64,000 bases of DNA, taken from NCBI GenBank assembly GCA_963676845.2, contig CAXXKK010000016.1, positions 1 to 64,000 on the forward strand. Direction: 5' to 3'. Under the pieces are notes generated by a model. It had not been told where the DNA came from and did not search any database. It was given only the letters and a program-made list of their open reading frames with translations. Each line of letters begins with the position of its first letter. The stretch's first letter is position 1. The position numbers and the translations under genes were made by a program. Below, in pieces: positions 42,505 through 51,313 of this stretch. The DNA is from G963662675 sp963676845. Lineage in GTDB: Bacteria > Bacteroidota > Bacteroidia > Bacteroidales > Prolixibacteraceae.

Positions 42505-43854
42505 TTATTCAGGGATTGTTATTATAAAGATACTGCCTTTTGCTGAATTGTCATTAACTTCTATTTTCCAACCATGTCGATTGACAATTTTTTTTACGTA
42601 ATCAAGCCCCAAACCAAATCCTTTAACATTGTGAATATCTCCGGTTGGGATACGGAAAAAACGATTGAAAATTTTCTTGCGATATTCTTTTGGAATGCCA
42701 ATTCCATTGTCTTCAATATAAATTTCTGTTTTTTTCTTTTTCTTTAAAACTTTGAGTTTAACCGATGGTGTCTCATCACTATATTTAAAAGCATTATCCA
42801 AGATATTAAAGATGATATTTGAAAAATGGAGTTTGTCTGCATCTATTTTAATAATTGTTTCGGGAATATCTAACTCTAATTTGTATTCATCCCCGTTTTG
42901 GCTGGCTCTAAAATCAGCAACAGTTTTCTCCAGGAATTCGTTTAAATCAATGTTTTCTTTATCAAGTTGAATAACTTGCTTTTGAATACTTGCCATTTGA
43001 AGTACTTTTTCAACTTGTAGAGATAAGCGATTTGTCTGTTCTCCAATAATTCGAGAATATTCAACAAGTCTTTTGGGATGATCAATAATATGAGGATCTG
43101 CTATCACTTTAGATGAGAGATCTATTGCGGAAATAGGTGTTTTAAACTCATGTGTAAGATTATTTATAAAGTTCTTTTGAATTTCACTTAACCGACGTTG
43201 TTTAAAGATCACATATAAAGTGTAACCAAAAAATAGAATAACGATTAGTAGAAAACCATTTACCCAGTACCAGGCACTTATTTGACTGTTGTAATATTGT
43301 GACCGATTAGGGAAGGTTACACCAAAATAATAAGTGTATTTATTGGAAACTGGCATAATTCCACTTTTTTCTTCTTTTATTCGTTGTTTATAGTGACTTT
43401 CAAAAAAAACATCCTCCATCGTACATCCTTGATCAGGATCATTACTAATTTCATCTCCATTGTTTTCATTGTCTCTGTATACCATTTGTTTGGTTTCACA
43501 ATCATAAATGGCATAAGTAAAATCAATGTCAATATTGGCTTTTTTAAGCTCATCTGTTAAAAAATGCTCTAGTAGAAATGGATTTATTTCGTCATTGACA
43601 TTAACAATGTAGTAGTTGTTGGAAATCTGATCGATAGCTCCATCTATATCAATATTATTTGCATAACCATTGGTTCTTGTATTATAATTCACTAATTCCT
43701 GAGCTACATTCTTTAGGGCATTTGTTGTCGAATCATGAAACTTTCGTTCATTAATATCTACTGTGCTTTTTAAGAAAAAGAACTGTATTAGTATTATCCC
43801 TAAAACGGATAACGTTGCTAAAATAATAACTACTCTAATCGAATTTCTTCCCAT
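42505..43854 (-). CDS. Sensor histidine kinase (RprX-like)
   Basis: The 449-residue membrane kinase has helices at about 7-29 and 195-216 around a 165-residue periplasmic sensor domain. The HisKA box is FINNLTHEFKTPIS with His235. The HATPase domain shows NILDNAFKYS (N box), DNGIGIP (G1) and KGFGLGLDYVKKI (G2). The sensor contains a lone pair of cysteines (YDCETK and DQGCTM) that could form a disulfide switch. It is the first gene of the pair with the OmpR-type regulator. Confidence 0.93.
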   Translation of the reverse strand: MGRNSIRVVIILATLSVLGIILIQFFFLKSTVDINERKFHDSTTNALKNVAQELVNYNTRTNGYANNIDIDGAIDQISNNYYIVNVNDEINPFLLEHFLTDELKKANIDIDFTYAIYDCETKQMVYRDNENNGDEISNDPDQGCTMEDVFFESHYKQRIKEEKSGIMPVSNKYTYYFGVTFPNRSQYYNSQISAWYWVNGFLLIVILFFGYTLYVIFKQRRLSEIQKNFINNLTHEFKTPISAIDLSSKVIADPHIIDHPKRLVEYSRIIGEQTNRLSLQVEKVLQMASIQKQVIQLDKENIDLNEFLEKTVADFRASQNGDEYKLELDIPETIIKIDADKLHFSNIIFNILDNAFKYSDETPSVKLKVLKKKKKTEIYIEDNGIGIPKEYRKKIFNRFFRIPTGDIHNVKGFGLGLDYVKKIVNRHGWKIEVNDNSAKGSIFIITIPE

Positions 43855-43879
43855 TTCATACTCCTTAACTGATTGAAAA

Positions 43880-43887
43880 CAAAGCTA
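43880..43887 (-). promoter_or_regulatory. -7 box of the two-component operon
   Basis: The minus strand reads TAGCTTTG, a full match to TAnnTTTG, 26 bases before the kinase start. The paired CGTTAAC repeat lies 27-44 bases upstream of it. Confidence 0.45.
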
Positions 43888-43913
43888 GTGATTGTTTTGT
43901 TTTAGAAATCAGT

Positions 43914-43931
43914 CGTTAACAATTCGTTAAC
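43914..43931. promoter_or_regulatory. Direct repeat, probable response-regulator site
   Basis: CGTTAACaattCGTTAAC: two identical heptamers spaced 11 bp centre to centre, the spacing used by OmpR/PhoB-type dimers. It lies between the divergent kinase gene and the DUF1573 gene and could serve both. The binding protein is an inference. Confidence 0.5.
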
Positions 43932-43973
43932 AAAACTTTATTGCAATTAACAAGCTTTCGTATGGCGCTTTCG

Positions 43974-43981
43974 TAATTTTG
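43974..43981 (+). promoter_or_regulatory. -7 box of the DUF1573 gene
   Basis: TAATTTTG is a full match to TAnnTTTG. It starts 43 bases past the CGTTAAC repeat and 69 bases before the ATG. No clear TTTG stands at -33. Confidence 0.45.
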
Positions 43982-44042
43982 CATTTAGATGTATATAATG
44001 TAATTTCGAGTTGGATTTCATTAGATCGTAAAATTTTAAATT

Positions 44043-45125
44043 ATGAAACAAAAGATACTTTTCCTTGTCTTGTTGTGCTTCTCTATTGTTACAATTTCCA
44101 ATGCACAGGCCAAAATTGAATTTGAAACTTTAGAACATGATTTTGGGAAATTTAAAGAGGAAGCAGGAGTTCAGTCTATTAACTTTGATTTTGTAAACAC
44201 GGGAAACAGTCCGTTGATATTAAGCAATGTACAGGCATCTTGTGGTTGCACAACGCCAGAGTGGACTCAGCAACCAATTGCTCCCGGACAAAGCGGTTTT
44301 ATTAAAGTTAGCTATAACCCGGCAAACAGACCTGGAACATTTAATAAAACTGTTACTGTTACATCCAATAGTGAAGTGCCAAGAACAATATTACGCATAA
44401 AAGGAAATGTAGAACAAAGGGAAAGGACAATTGCTGAGTTATACCCTCGTGAAATCGGACCTATTCGTGCAAAAACAAACCATATTGCCTTCACAAAAAT
44501 CAAGGAAAATGAAGTTCTAACAGATAGCCTTGAAATTGTAAATGATACTGATGCCGCAGTTTCTCTTGATTTCAAAACTCCTCCTTCTCATTTAACTGTT
44601 AGCGTTGAGCCATCAACTCTGCAGCCGAAACAAAAAGGATATGTTATTGTAACATATGATGCATCAAAAATGAATACTTATGGTTATGTAATGCATCGTA
44701 TTTATATGAATATTGATGGAAAGTCAAGCTATCAGAACTCAATTGGTGTATCTGCAACAATTGAAGAAGACTTCTCAATATTAACCGCAGAAGAATTAGC
44801 AAATTCGCCAGTAGTTTCTTTTAATGCAGAAAGCTATGATTTTGGTGATATTAAACAAGGAGAAACTGTTGAATATACTTTTCAAATGAAGAATACAGGG
44901 AAAAGAGATTTAATCATTCGTAATGTAAAAACTTCTTGCGGCTGTACAGCTGTAACCCCTGAAAAGAAAGTGATTGGTGCCAATGAAACTGTACCATTAA
45001 AAGTTGTTTTCAATTCAACGGGGAAAAGAGGGAAACAAAACAAAGCAATTACGATTATTACAAATGATCCCAAGAACCCAACCAGTATTTTAAGGGTTTC
45101 TTCAAATGTACAAACGGATAGCTAA
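44043..45125 (+). CDS. Secreted protein with two DUF1573 domains
   Basis: The 360-residue protein has a signal peptide (MKQKILFLVLLCFSIVTISNAQ). Two DUF1573 domains lie at about 25-130 and 255-358. Each has the signature of a strand, then SCGCT (VQASCGCTTPEW, VKTSCGCTAVTP), then Pro/Gly-rich strands ending in TVTSN or TIITND. The middle (about 130-250) is a third immunoglobulin-like region without the cysteines. DUF1573 proteins are common periplasmic proteins of unknown role in Bacteroidota. Its divergent position from the two-component pair suggests shared control. Confidence 0.88.
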   Translation: MKQKILFLVLLCFSIVTISNAQAKIEFETLEHDFGKFKEEAGVQSINFDFVNTGNSPLILSNVQASCGCTTPEWTQQPIAPGQSGFIKVSYNPANRPGTFNKTVTVTSNSEVPRTILRIKGNVEQRERTIAELYPREIGPIRAKTNHIAFTKIKENEVLTDSLEIVNDTDAAVSLDFKTPPSHLTVSVEPSTLQPKQKGYVIVTYDASKMNTYGYVMHRIYMNIDGKSSYQNSIGVSATIEEDFSILTAEELANSPVVSFNAESYDFGDIKQGETVEYTFQMKNTGKRDLIIRNVKTSCGCTAVTPEKKVIGANETVPLKVVFNSTGKRGKQNKAITIITNDPKNPTSILRVSSNVQTDS

Positions 45126-45149
45126 AAAATATTAACTTTATATTTTATT

Positions 45150-45185
45150 AAGCCGCTCATATTTTGAAGCGGCTTTCTTTTTTAA
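45150..45185 (+). terminator. Terminator after the DUF1573 gene
   Basis: AAGCCGCT (45150-45157) and AGCGGCTT (45168-45175) form an 8-bp stem, followed by TCTTTTTTT. Confidence 0.8.
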
Positions 45186-45223
45186 TAATTGGTGAAGTTT
45201 TACCTTCGTAAAAATTTTTCACA

Positions 45224-46348
45224 ATGATTGTAGATAAGGACCATGAACACCCTGAAAATGAAGAAAAATATAAAGGGTTAGCAGTGAATAGCGGAATAGA
45301 ACAACCTGAAGCATTTAGTCAAAGCTCAATCGATCGCTTTTTGAAAAAACGTAAAAAAAAGCTTCGTTCGGTTGATGAGTATGTGAATGGAATTCTTGAC
45401 GGGAATATTACAATATTAAGTCAGGCCGTTACTTTAATTGAAAGTTCTAAAAAAGAACACCAGGATATTGCACAGCAAATTATTTTAAAATGTTTGCCGC
45501 ATAGTGGTAAATCAATTCGCATAGGAATTACCGGAGTTCCCGGAGTAGGTAAGAGTACATTTATAGAGTCGATGGGGAAGTACATTACTACTCAAGGGCA
45601 CAAACTTGCTGTTTTGGCAATTGACCCAAGTAGTGAACGAACCAAAGGCAGTATTTTGGGCGATAAAACACGGATGGAAGAACTTTCGGGTGATCCAAAT
45701 GCATATATTCGTCCTTCTCCATCTGCCGGCTCTCTTGGAGGTGTAGCACGAAAAACACGAGAAACGATAATTCTGTGTGAGGCTGCTGGTTTTGATACGA
45801 TTTTTATTGAAACAGTTGGTGTGGGACAAAGTGAAACGATGGTGCATTCCATGGTCGATTTCTTTTTGCTATTAATGCTGGCTGGTGCCGGTGATGAGTT
45901 GCAGGGAATTAAACGAGGTATCATGGAAATGGCAGATGCGATTACTATCAACAAAGCTGATGGCGATAATATCAATCGTGCTGAAATGGCTAGAGTACAA
46001 TACATGAATGCTCTTCATCTTTTCCCTCCAACAGAATCTGGATGGGAACCTAAAGTACTTACTTGCTCAGCCATTAAGAAAAATGGAATTGATGATGTTT
46101 GGAAGACAATCAATGAATATATAAGCAAGACAAATAATGATGGCTTTTTTCAACATAAAAGAAACGAACAGTCTAAGTTCTGGATGTATGAGACAATTAA
46201 TGATCAACTGAAAAGTGATTTCTATAATAACCCGGAAATAAAACAACTAATTTCAAAAATGGAAGAGGATGTTTTGAACGAAAGGCTAAGTTCATTTGTT
46301 GCAGCTAAAGAATTATTGGATACATATTATGGCTATCGTAAGAAATAA
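45224..46348 (+). CDS. meaB: MeaB/ArgK-type GTPase
   Basis: The 374-residue protein belongs to the G3E group that chaperones adenosylcobalamin-dependent methylmalonyl-CoA mutase. The P-loop is GVPGVGKST (residues 104-112). It has DPSSERTKGSILGDKTRM, FIETVGVGQSE and the base-recognition INKADGDN. The C-terminal dimerisation arm is present. N-terminal to the GTPase lies a charged 45-residue extension. The mutase genes are not in this window, so the pairing is not shown here. Confidence 0.92.
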   Translation: MIVDKDHEHPENEEKYKGLAVNSGIEQPEAFSQSSIDRFLKKRKKKLRSVDEYVNGILDGNITILSQAVTLIESSKKEHQDIAQQIILKCLPHSGKSIRIGITGVPGVGKSTFIESMGKYITTQGHKLAVLAIDPSSERTKGSILGDKTRMEELSGDPNAYIRPSPSAGSLGGVARKTRETIILCEAAGFDTIFIETVGVGQSETMVHSMVDFFLLLMLAGAGDELQGIKRGIMEMADAITINKADGDNINRAEMARVQYMNALHLFPPTESGWEPKVLTCSAIKKNGIDDVWKTINEYISKTNNDGFFQHKRNEQSKFWMYETINDQLKSDFYNNPEIKQLISKMEEDVLNERLSSFVAAKELLDTYYGYRKK

Positions 46349-46400
46349 TTATGTATTTTGAAGGACTTTTCACGAAATAAATGAAATAAAGATGATTAAA

Positions 46401-47498
46401 ATGAAGAATTTCGGTTTTATCTTAATTATGCTGCTTGCGATGGCAAGTTGTCAAACAAATTCTACGAGTTATTCTGTCTCTGGAAACATTGAAGGTCTGG
46501 ATTCAGGAACAATTTACCTGGTAAAAGCAGTTAATGGAGAAGCTGTTGTTGAAGATTCATCAGCAGTGAATGCTGGGAATTTTTCTTTTGAGGGTGAAGC
46601 TCCAATCCCGGAGATGTTTTACCTGCGTTTAAATGAAAGTGATTATTTCACTCAGTTTTTTCTTGAGAACGGAGATATAAATGTTGCAGCAAAAAAAGAC
46701 AGCCTAAGTATGGCTAAAGTATCCGGTAGTCCTGCAAATGATTTATTAAACGAATATTTGGCCGAACTTAGTAGTGTGAATGATCAATTGCTTGCTCTCC
46801 AACAAGAATATACACAGGCAGCAGCCTCTGGAGATAATAGTGAAGTGGAACGCATTCAGATTGAATATCAAGTTGCAAGTGAGGATATGGTTAAGTTTGT
46901 AAAAAACTTTGTTACTGAAAATAATAGTTCCGTTGTTGCTCCTTTTTTAACGCTTTCAGTCTTGGTCGATCAGCTAGACTATAATGAATTAGAGCCTTTA
47001 GTAGCTAACTTTTCTCCTGAATTGGATGTAACTCTGTATATGCAGGAACTGAAAAGTGTCATTGAAGAGCAGGCAGCAACAGCAATTGGTGCAATAGCTC
47101 CTGATTTTACTCAAAATGATCCGGATGGAAACCCTATTACTTTATCTTCATTACGTGGGAAATATGTGTTGATTGATTTCTGGGCAGCATGGTGTCAACC
47201 TTGTCGTCAGGAAAATCCTAATGTTGTTGCAAATTACAATAAGTTTAAAGACAAAGGTTTTGATGTTATTGGTGTTTCATTAGATCAGGATAAAGATTCC
47301 TGGTTGGCTGCCATTAAAGAAGATAATCTAACATGGAACCATGTTTCAGACCTTCAGTACTGGAACAATGCAGTAGCTCGTCAGTATGGTGTTAATTCAA
47401 TTCCTCATTCAATTCTTTTGGACAAAGAAGGACGGATTATAGCAAAAAACCTTCGGGGTGACGCATTAGGGGGAAAATTAGCAGAACTGATGCCTTAA
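46401..47498 (+). CDS. Lipoprotein with DUF4369 and TlpA-like thioredoxin domain
   Basis: I start it at the ATG at 46401 (MKNFGFILIMLLAMASCQTN), three codons inside the open frame, because it gives a proper lipobox ending at Cys18. A DUF4369-type beta domain (about 25-115) and a helical linker follow. The thioredoxin domain (about 230-365) contains the active site WAAWCQPCRQ (C-x2-C). It is likely a periplasmic membrane-anchored thiol-disulfide reductase that serves secreted proteins or cytochrome assembly. No partner is adjacent. Confidence 0.9.
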   Translation: MKNFGFILIMLLAMASCQTNSTSYSVSGNIEGLDSGTIYLVKAVNGEAVVEDSSAVNAGNFSFEGEAPIPEMFYLRLNESDYFTQFFLENGDINVAAKKDSLSMAKVSGSPANDLLNEYLAELSSVNDQLLALQQEYTQAAASGDNSEVERIQIEYQVASEDMVKFVKNFVTENNSSVVAPFLTLSVLVDQLDYNELEPLVANFSPELDVTLYMQELKSVIEEQAATAIGAIAPDFTQNDPDGNPITLSSLRGKYVLIDFWAAWCQPCRQENPNVVANYNKFKDKGFDVIGVSLDQDKDSWLAAIKEDNLTWNHVSDLQYWNNAVARQYGVNSIPHSILLDKEGRIIAKNLRGDALGGKLAELMP

Positions 47499-47533
47499 CG
47501 ATAGTTTTATAATTCATATCTCAAATTAAATAT

Positions 47534-47562
47534 TGAGCCGACTTTTATTGTCGGCTTTTTTA
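47534..47562 (+). terminator. Terminator after the TlpA-like gene
   Basis: AGCCGAC (47536-47542) and GTCGGCT (47550-47556) form a stem followed by TTTTT. Confidence 0.8.
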
Positions 47563-47663
47563 TGCTTATTGCTGTAATATTATGTTTTGTATCTGTTGTT
47601 TTGAAGAACATTTTCAACTCTAAACTGTTTTCTTTAAAGTTGATTATAAAAAAACAATAATAT

Positions 47664-49055
47664 ATGAGTTACGATGTATTAGTCATAGGTAGTGGTCCTG
47701 GTGGTTATGTTGCTGCAATAAGGGCTGCCCAACTCGGAATGAAAGTAGGAGTAGTCGAGAAAGAAAACCTGGGAGGCATTTGCCTAAACTGGGGATGTAT
47801 TCCTACCAAATCGTTATTAAAAAGTGCCCAGGCTTACGAATATGCCGTTCATGCTGCGGATTACGGAGTTTCAATTTCAGGTGAGGTTAAGCCTGATTTT
47901 GAAGCAATGGTAAAACGTAGTAGGGGACTGGCAGAAGGTATGAGTAGAGGGATTCAATTTTTATTTAAGAAAAATAAGATAGAAGTTATTAATGGTTTTG
48001 GTCGTTTATCAGGTAAAGGAAAAGTTGAGGTTACTGATGAAAAAGGAGAAAAGACTGAACATGAGGCAAAACACATAATACTTGCAACTGGGGCACGTTC
48101 GCGTGAATTGCCAAACTTACAGCAAGACGGAGAAAAAGTGATTGGTTACCGTCAGGCAATGACTCTGCCCAAACAACCTAAATCAATGGTTGTTGTTGGC
48201 TCCGGTGCAATTGGTAGCGAGTTTGCATATTTTTATCAGTCTATAGGAACTGATGTGACTTTGGTTGAGTATCTGCCAAATGTCGTTCCAAACGAAGATG
48301 AAGAAGTTTCAAAAACGCTGGAACGTTCTTTTAAAAAGATGAAGATGAAAGTACTTACTGCTGCTTCGGTAGAGTCGGTTGATACGAGTGGAAAACTTTG
48401 CCAGGTAACTGTGAAAACAAAAAAAGGAGAGGAAAAGATTGAGGCTGAAATTGTTCTTTCGGCTGTTGGTATTGCTCCAAATATTGAAAATATTGGTTTG
48501 GAAGAAGTCGGCGTTGAAGTTGAAAAAGGAAAGATCAAAGTTGATGATTTTTACCGTACAAATATTGAAGGTGTTTATGCTATTGGAGATATCGTTCACG
48601 GACCTGCATTGGCACATGTTGCGTCAGCTGAAGGCATTGCCTGCGTTGAAAAAATTGCCGGATTAAATCCGCAACCTGTTGATTATGGAAACATCCCCGG
48701 TTGTACATACACTATTCCTGAAGTTTCTTCGGTGGGTATGACAGAAAAACAGGCTAAGGAAGCTGGCTATGATATAAAAGTGGGTAAGTTCCCATATTCA
48801 GCCAGTGGTAAGGCAAGTGCTGCCGGACAAAAAGAAGGTTTTGTAAAACTTGTTTTTGATTCGAAATACGGAGAATTACTCGGAGCACACATGATTGGTG
48901 GAAACGTAACAGAAATGGTTGCAGAACTTGTTGTTGCTAAGAAATTGGAAATTACTGGACATGAACTTATCAAATCTATTCATCCACACCCAACCATGAG
49001 CGAAGCCATTATGGAAGCTGCTGCTGCTGCCTACGATGAGGTGATTCATTTATAG
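47664..49055 (+). CDS. lpdA: Dihydrolipoyl dehydrogenase
   Basis: This E3 flavoprotein regenerates lipoamide in 2-oxoacid dehydrogenase or glycine-cleavage complexes. The 463-residue protein has the FAD loop VIGSGPGGYVAAIRA, the redox disulfide in GGICLNWGCIPTKS (C40/C45), the NAD loop VVVGSGAIGSEFA and the second FAD block YAIGDIVHGPALAHVASAEG. The interface His is in HPHPTMSEA. Length and order are typical. No E1/E2 gene is next to it. Confidence 0.96.
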   Translation: MSYDVLVIGSGPGGYVAAIRAAQLGMKVGVVEKENLGGICLNWGCIPTKSLLKSAQAYEYAVHAADYGVSISGEVKPDFEAMVKRSRGLAEGMSRGIQFLFKKNKIEVINGFGRLSGKGKVEVTDEKGEKTEHEAKHIILATGARSRELPNLQQDGEKVIGYRQAMTLPKQPKSMVVVGSGAIGSEFAYFYQSIGTDVTLVEYLPNVVPNEDEEVSKTLERSFKKMKMKVLTAASVESVDTSGKLCQVTVKTKKGEEKIEAEIVLSAVGIAPNIENIGLEEVGVEVEKGKIKVDDFYRTNIEGVYAIGDIVHGPALAHVASAEGIACVEKIAGLNPQPVDYGNIPGCTYTIPEVSSVGMTEKQAKEAGYDIKVGKFPYSASGKASAAGQKEGFVKLVFDSKYGELLGAHMIGGNVTEMVAELVVAKKLEITGHELIKSIHPHPTMSEAIMEAAAAAYDEVIHL

Positions 49056-49077
49056 AAAAGAAAAATATATGATTATT

Positions 49078-49112
49078 ATTGAGGGTATCACTTTTGTGTG
49101 ATGCCCTCAGTT
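49078..49112 (+). terminator. Terminator after lpdA
   Basis: TGAGGGTATCAC and GTGATGCCCTCA form a 12-bp stem with one G-T pair, followed by a short T-rich stretch. The rest of the 306-base gap to 49361 is AT-rich with no supported feature. Confidence 0.75.
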
Positions 49113-49361
49113 TGTTTATGCATTGTCAATAGAAAGAAAACAAGTATATAATATATGTTATTAAATATATAAGCGCAAGATGATGTATTATGTATAAAAG
49201 AATAAATTAGTGTGATCAATTCGTTCCTTTAAAATAGCTATCCAGAAAAAACAGCCATCCTTGTCCATTTTTATCTTATAGATAATTGTATCGATTTTAA
49301 TCCTCTTTGTCTGGCGAATTATATTTTAGTTCGGTCATTTTAAACTTTAAGGGACCCGAAA

Positions 49362-49754
49362 ATGAAATCTAAAAAATTGAAACCATTATTAATTCTGTTG
49401 TTATTACTTCCTTTAAGCATAACTATTTTGGGAACAGGATGCGAAAAAGATGAAATAACCTCTAGTAAATCTAGATTTATTGGGAAATGGGTTGAGCAGG
49501 AATCTTTTACGGATGGTATTTGTGACACCATTATATTTAAAGAAGATAATACCATTGAACTATACATTCCAATTCAAGAATGGACTTATAGTTTCCCGTC
49601 ATCTAATACAATAGAGTTTGTCAATCCTTCTAGCCTTCTGAGTCGAAAATGTCATTTCATATTTAATCGTAAAAATGAACTTACTATTTTCAATTTTTAT
49701 GATAGAACGATTACATTAGAAATAAAGGATATAACTTTTGAAAGAATTAATTGA
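49362..49754 (+). CDS. Small unknown lipoprotein, lipocalin-like
   Basis: The 130-residue protein has a long hydrophobic leader (residues 8-24) and a lipobox LGTGC with Cys27. The mature part starts with FIGKWVEQES, then continues as alternating strands (DTIIFKEDNTIEL, LTIFNFYDRTITLEI). This is the pattern of the small lipocalin-like proteins of Bacteroidota. The family is not certain and no function is known. It converges on the serpin gene. Confidence 0.65.
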   Translation: MKSKKLKPLLILLLLLPLSITILGTGCEKDEITSSKSRFIGKWVEQESFTDGICDTIIFKEDNTIELYIPIQEWTYSFPSSNTIEFVNPSSLLSRKCHFIFNRKNELTIFNFYDRTITLEIKDITFERIN

Positions 49755-49829
49755 TATGAAAGGCCTAAAAACGAAAAGCGTGGCAACTTGCTATTAATCC
49801 AATACTCATTTTTTCTAGTACCTATAAAA

Positions 49830-49862
49830 AAGATCCGACCTGTATTTAGGCCGAATCCTTTT
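49830..49862 (-). terminator. Terminator after the serpin gene
   Basis: On the minus strand GGATTCGGCCT and AGGTCGGATC pair with G-U wobbles and are followed by TTTTTT. Confidence 0.65.
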
Positions 49863-49898
49863 CTTTCAAAAATAAATAAAATACCGAACTGATTGTTT

Positions 49899-51143
49899 CT
49901 ATTCTCCGTTATTCAATGGATTTGAGACTTTTCCAATAAATAATATAGAGTTTGTATCTTTTTCACGTATCGTAAATACAAATGGATGGTCAACATTGAA
50001 AATTTCCGGATCATTTTCCCTGACTTTAAACGTAGTTCCGGTAACTGCTGCTGCCTCTGTCCCTTCTTCATCAACTTTTATGTACGATTTGTGTTTGATC
50101 GTAGAGATGTATATTGGCTCATCTGTGATTAAAGAGAAATTAGCTTTTACAGGAGAGAAAGCATCTTCCATCCCCAGATATTTGAGATTATCTGATAAGC
50201 TGTTTTCGTAAGCAAATTCAAACTTAGGAAGTAGAACTACTTTGTCGGTTTTATCCATGTTGCTTGTCCAGTTTGCTAAATTTTCACAGCTGATGCTGTT
50301 GGCGACTTCGTTTGCGGAGTAGCCTTCATTCGGTAATAAAATCAACATCGAATACTTTTCTCCTCCGTAAGGAAGCTCAAGTATCTGAAACTTCGGTTGA
50401 TTGGAATAGTTGAATGTTTCTTCAATTATCATGGTCGGTACGCTAAGTTCAGTCTCATCTTCTTGAAAAAACGGGAGATCTTGGGTGTTATTTTTGTCAA
50501 ATTGATAAGTCCAGTCAGCATTAAAATAAATTGCGTTGATTAAGTATAATGCATCATTGGGAGAAACATTCTCCAGAATTTTTTCAATTTTATTGTTGGT
50601 TTTGTTTTTTACCCAGTTATTTACTGTTTCCAGTGTATTGGAGGTATTGCTAAAGTCCAATGACTGGGTTTCTGCGTCGTAGTACGTATGGTTAGTTTGA
50701 AGAAATTCATCGAATATTGTAAAATCGTCATTAGAAAATATTGAGTTGGCAATTGAAAATTTTACTTTGGGATCATGGCTTTCCAACGCTTCAATTAAAT
50801 CATAATACGATTGGTTTATTTCCTCAGGTGTTAATCCGTATTTGTGAAGCATCTGTTCCATCTGTGTTTTTGTGTCTCCTTCAGCTCCGTTATATACCAT
50901 TGCTAATGCTACAGATACACTCAGTGGAGAAATCATGAGGTTTTTAATATTATTTTCTTCTTCGATAATTGTTTTAAAAAGATCAGTTCCAAACTGATTA
51001 TCTGCTTCTATAATTTCCTTAGACTTTAGGTTTATTTCAATATCTGTAGGGGATATTCCTCCCGGAGAATCATTGTCATTTTGGCAAGAAGATGATAACA
51101 ACAAGAATGCGATTGAAACAGTTACGGAGATAAATTTTCTCAT
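49899..51143 (-). CDS. Serpin lipoprotein, predicted inhibitory (P1 Arg)
   Basis: The 414-residue protein has a lipoprotein signal peptide with lipobox LSSSC (Cys20) and a complete serpin fold. Motifs include NLMISPLSVSVALAMVYNGAEG, VNNWVKNKTNNKIEK, LYLINAIYFNADW and FNVDHPFVFTIREK. The reactive-centre hinge EEGTEAAAVTG (about 359-369) keeps small residues, as in inhibitory serpins. Counting from P17 = E359 places P1 at Arg375 and P1' at Glu376, so trypsin-like proteases would be the targets. Its likely place is the cell surface or periplasm. The divergent ECF sigma gene starts 170 bases away. Confidence 0.92.
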   Translation of the reverse strand: MRKFISVTVSIAFLLLSSSCQNDNDSPGGISPTDIEINLKSKEIIEADNQFGTDLFKTIIEEENNIKNLMISPLSVSVALAMVYNGAEGDTKTQMEQMLHKYGLTPEEINQSYYDLIEALESHDPKVKFSIANSIFSNDDFTIFDEFLQTNHTYYDAETQSLDFSNTSNTLETVNNWVKNKTNNKIEKILENVSPNDALYLINAIYFNADWTYQFDKNNTQDLPFFQEDETELSVPTMIIEETFNYSNQPKFQILELPYGGEKYSMLILLPNEGYSANEVANSISCENLANWTSNMDKTDKVVLLPKFEFAYENSLSDNLKYLGMEDAFSPVKANFSLITDEPIYISTIKHKSYIKVDEEGTEAAAVTGTTFKVRENDPEIFNVDHPFVFTIREKDTNSILFIGKVSNPLNNGE

Positions 51144-51190
51144 GATTTTTGATTTAAATTACGATTTATAGATGGATGGTATTCTCAGAT

Positions 51191-51230
51191 GGTTGCGTCC
51201 CTAAAATATTTTTGTGCAATGAACGCAACC
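51191..51230. promoter_or_regulatory. Inverted repeat in the serpin/ECF intergenic region
   Basis: GGTTGCGT (51191-51198) and ACGCAACC (51223-51230) are perfect inverse copies, 24 bases apart. They lie where the serpin promoter should be. This may be an operator. Confidence 0.35.
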
Positions 51231-51269
51231 TTTTGTTGTAATATAACATCAATAAAAAGTAAATATCAG

Positions 51270-51292
51270 GTTAACGGAAATCGTTAACTTTG
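51270..51292 (+). promoter_or_regulatory. Palindrome overlapping the ECF operon promoter
   Basis: GTTAACGgaaatCGTTAAC (51270-51288) is a perfect 7-bp inverted repeat. TAACTTTG (51285-51292) overlaps its right arm and fully matches TAnnTTTG. The start codon TTG is at 51314. A factor bound to the palindrome would cover the -7 region and could act as a repressor. Confidence 0.5.
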
Positions 51293-51313
51293 ATCTTCAC
51301 TAATTAACTGACT

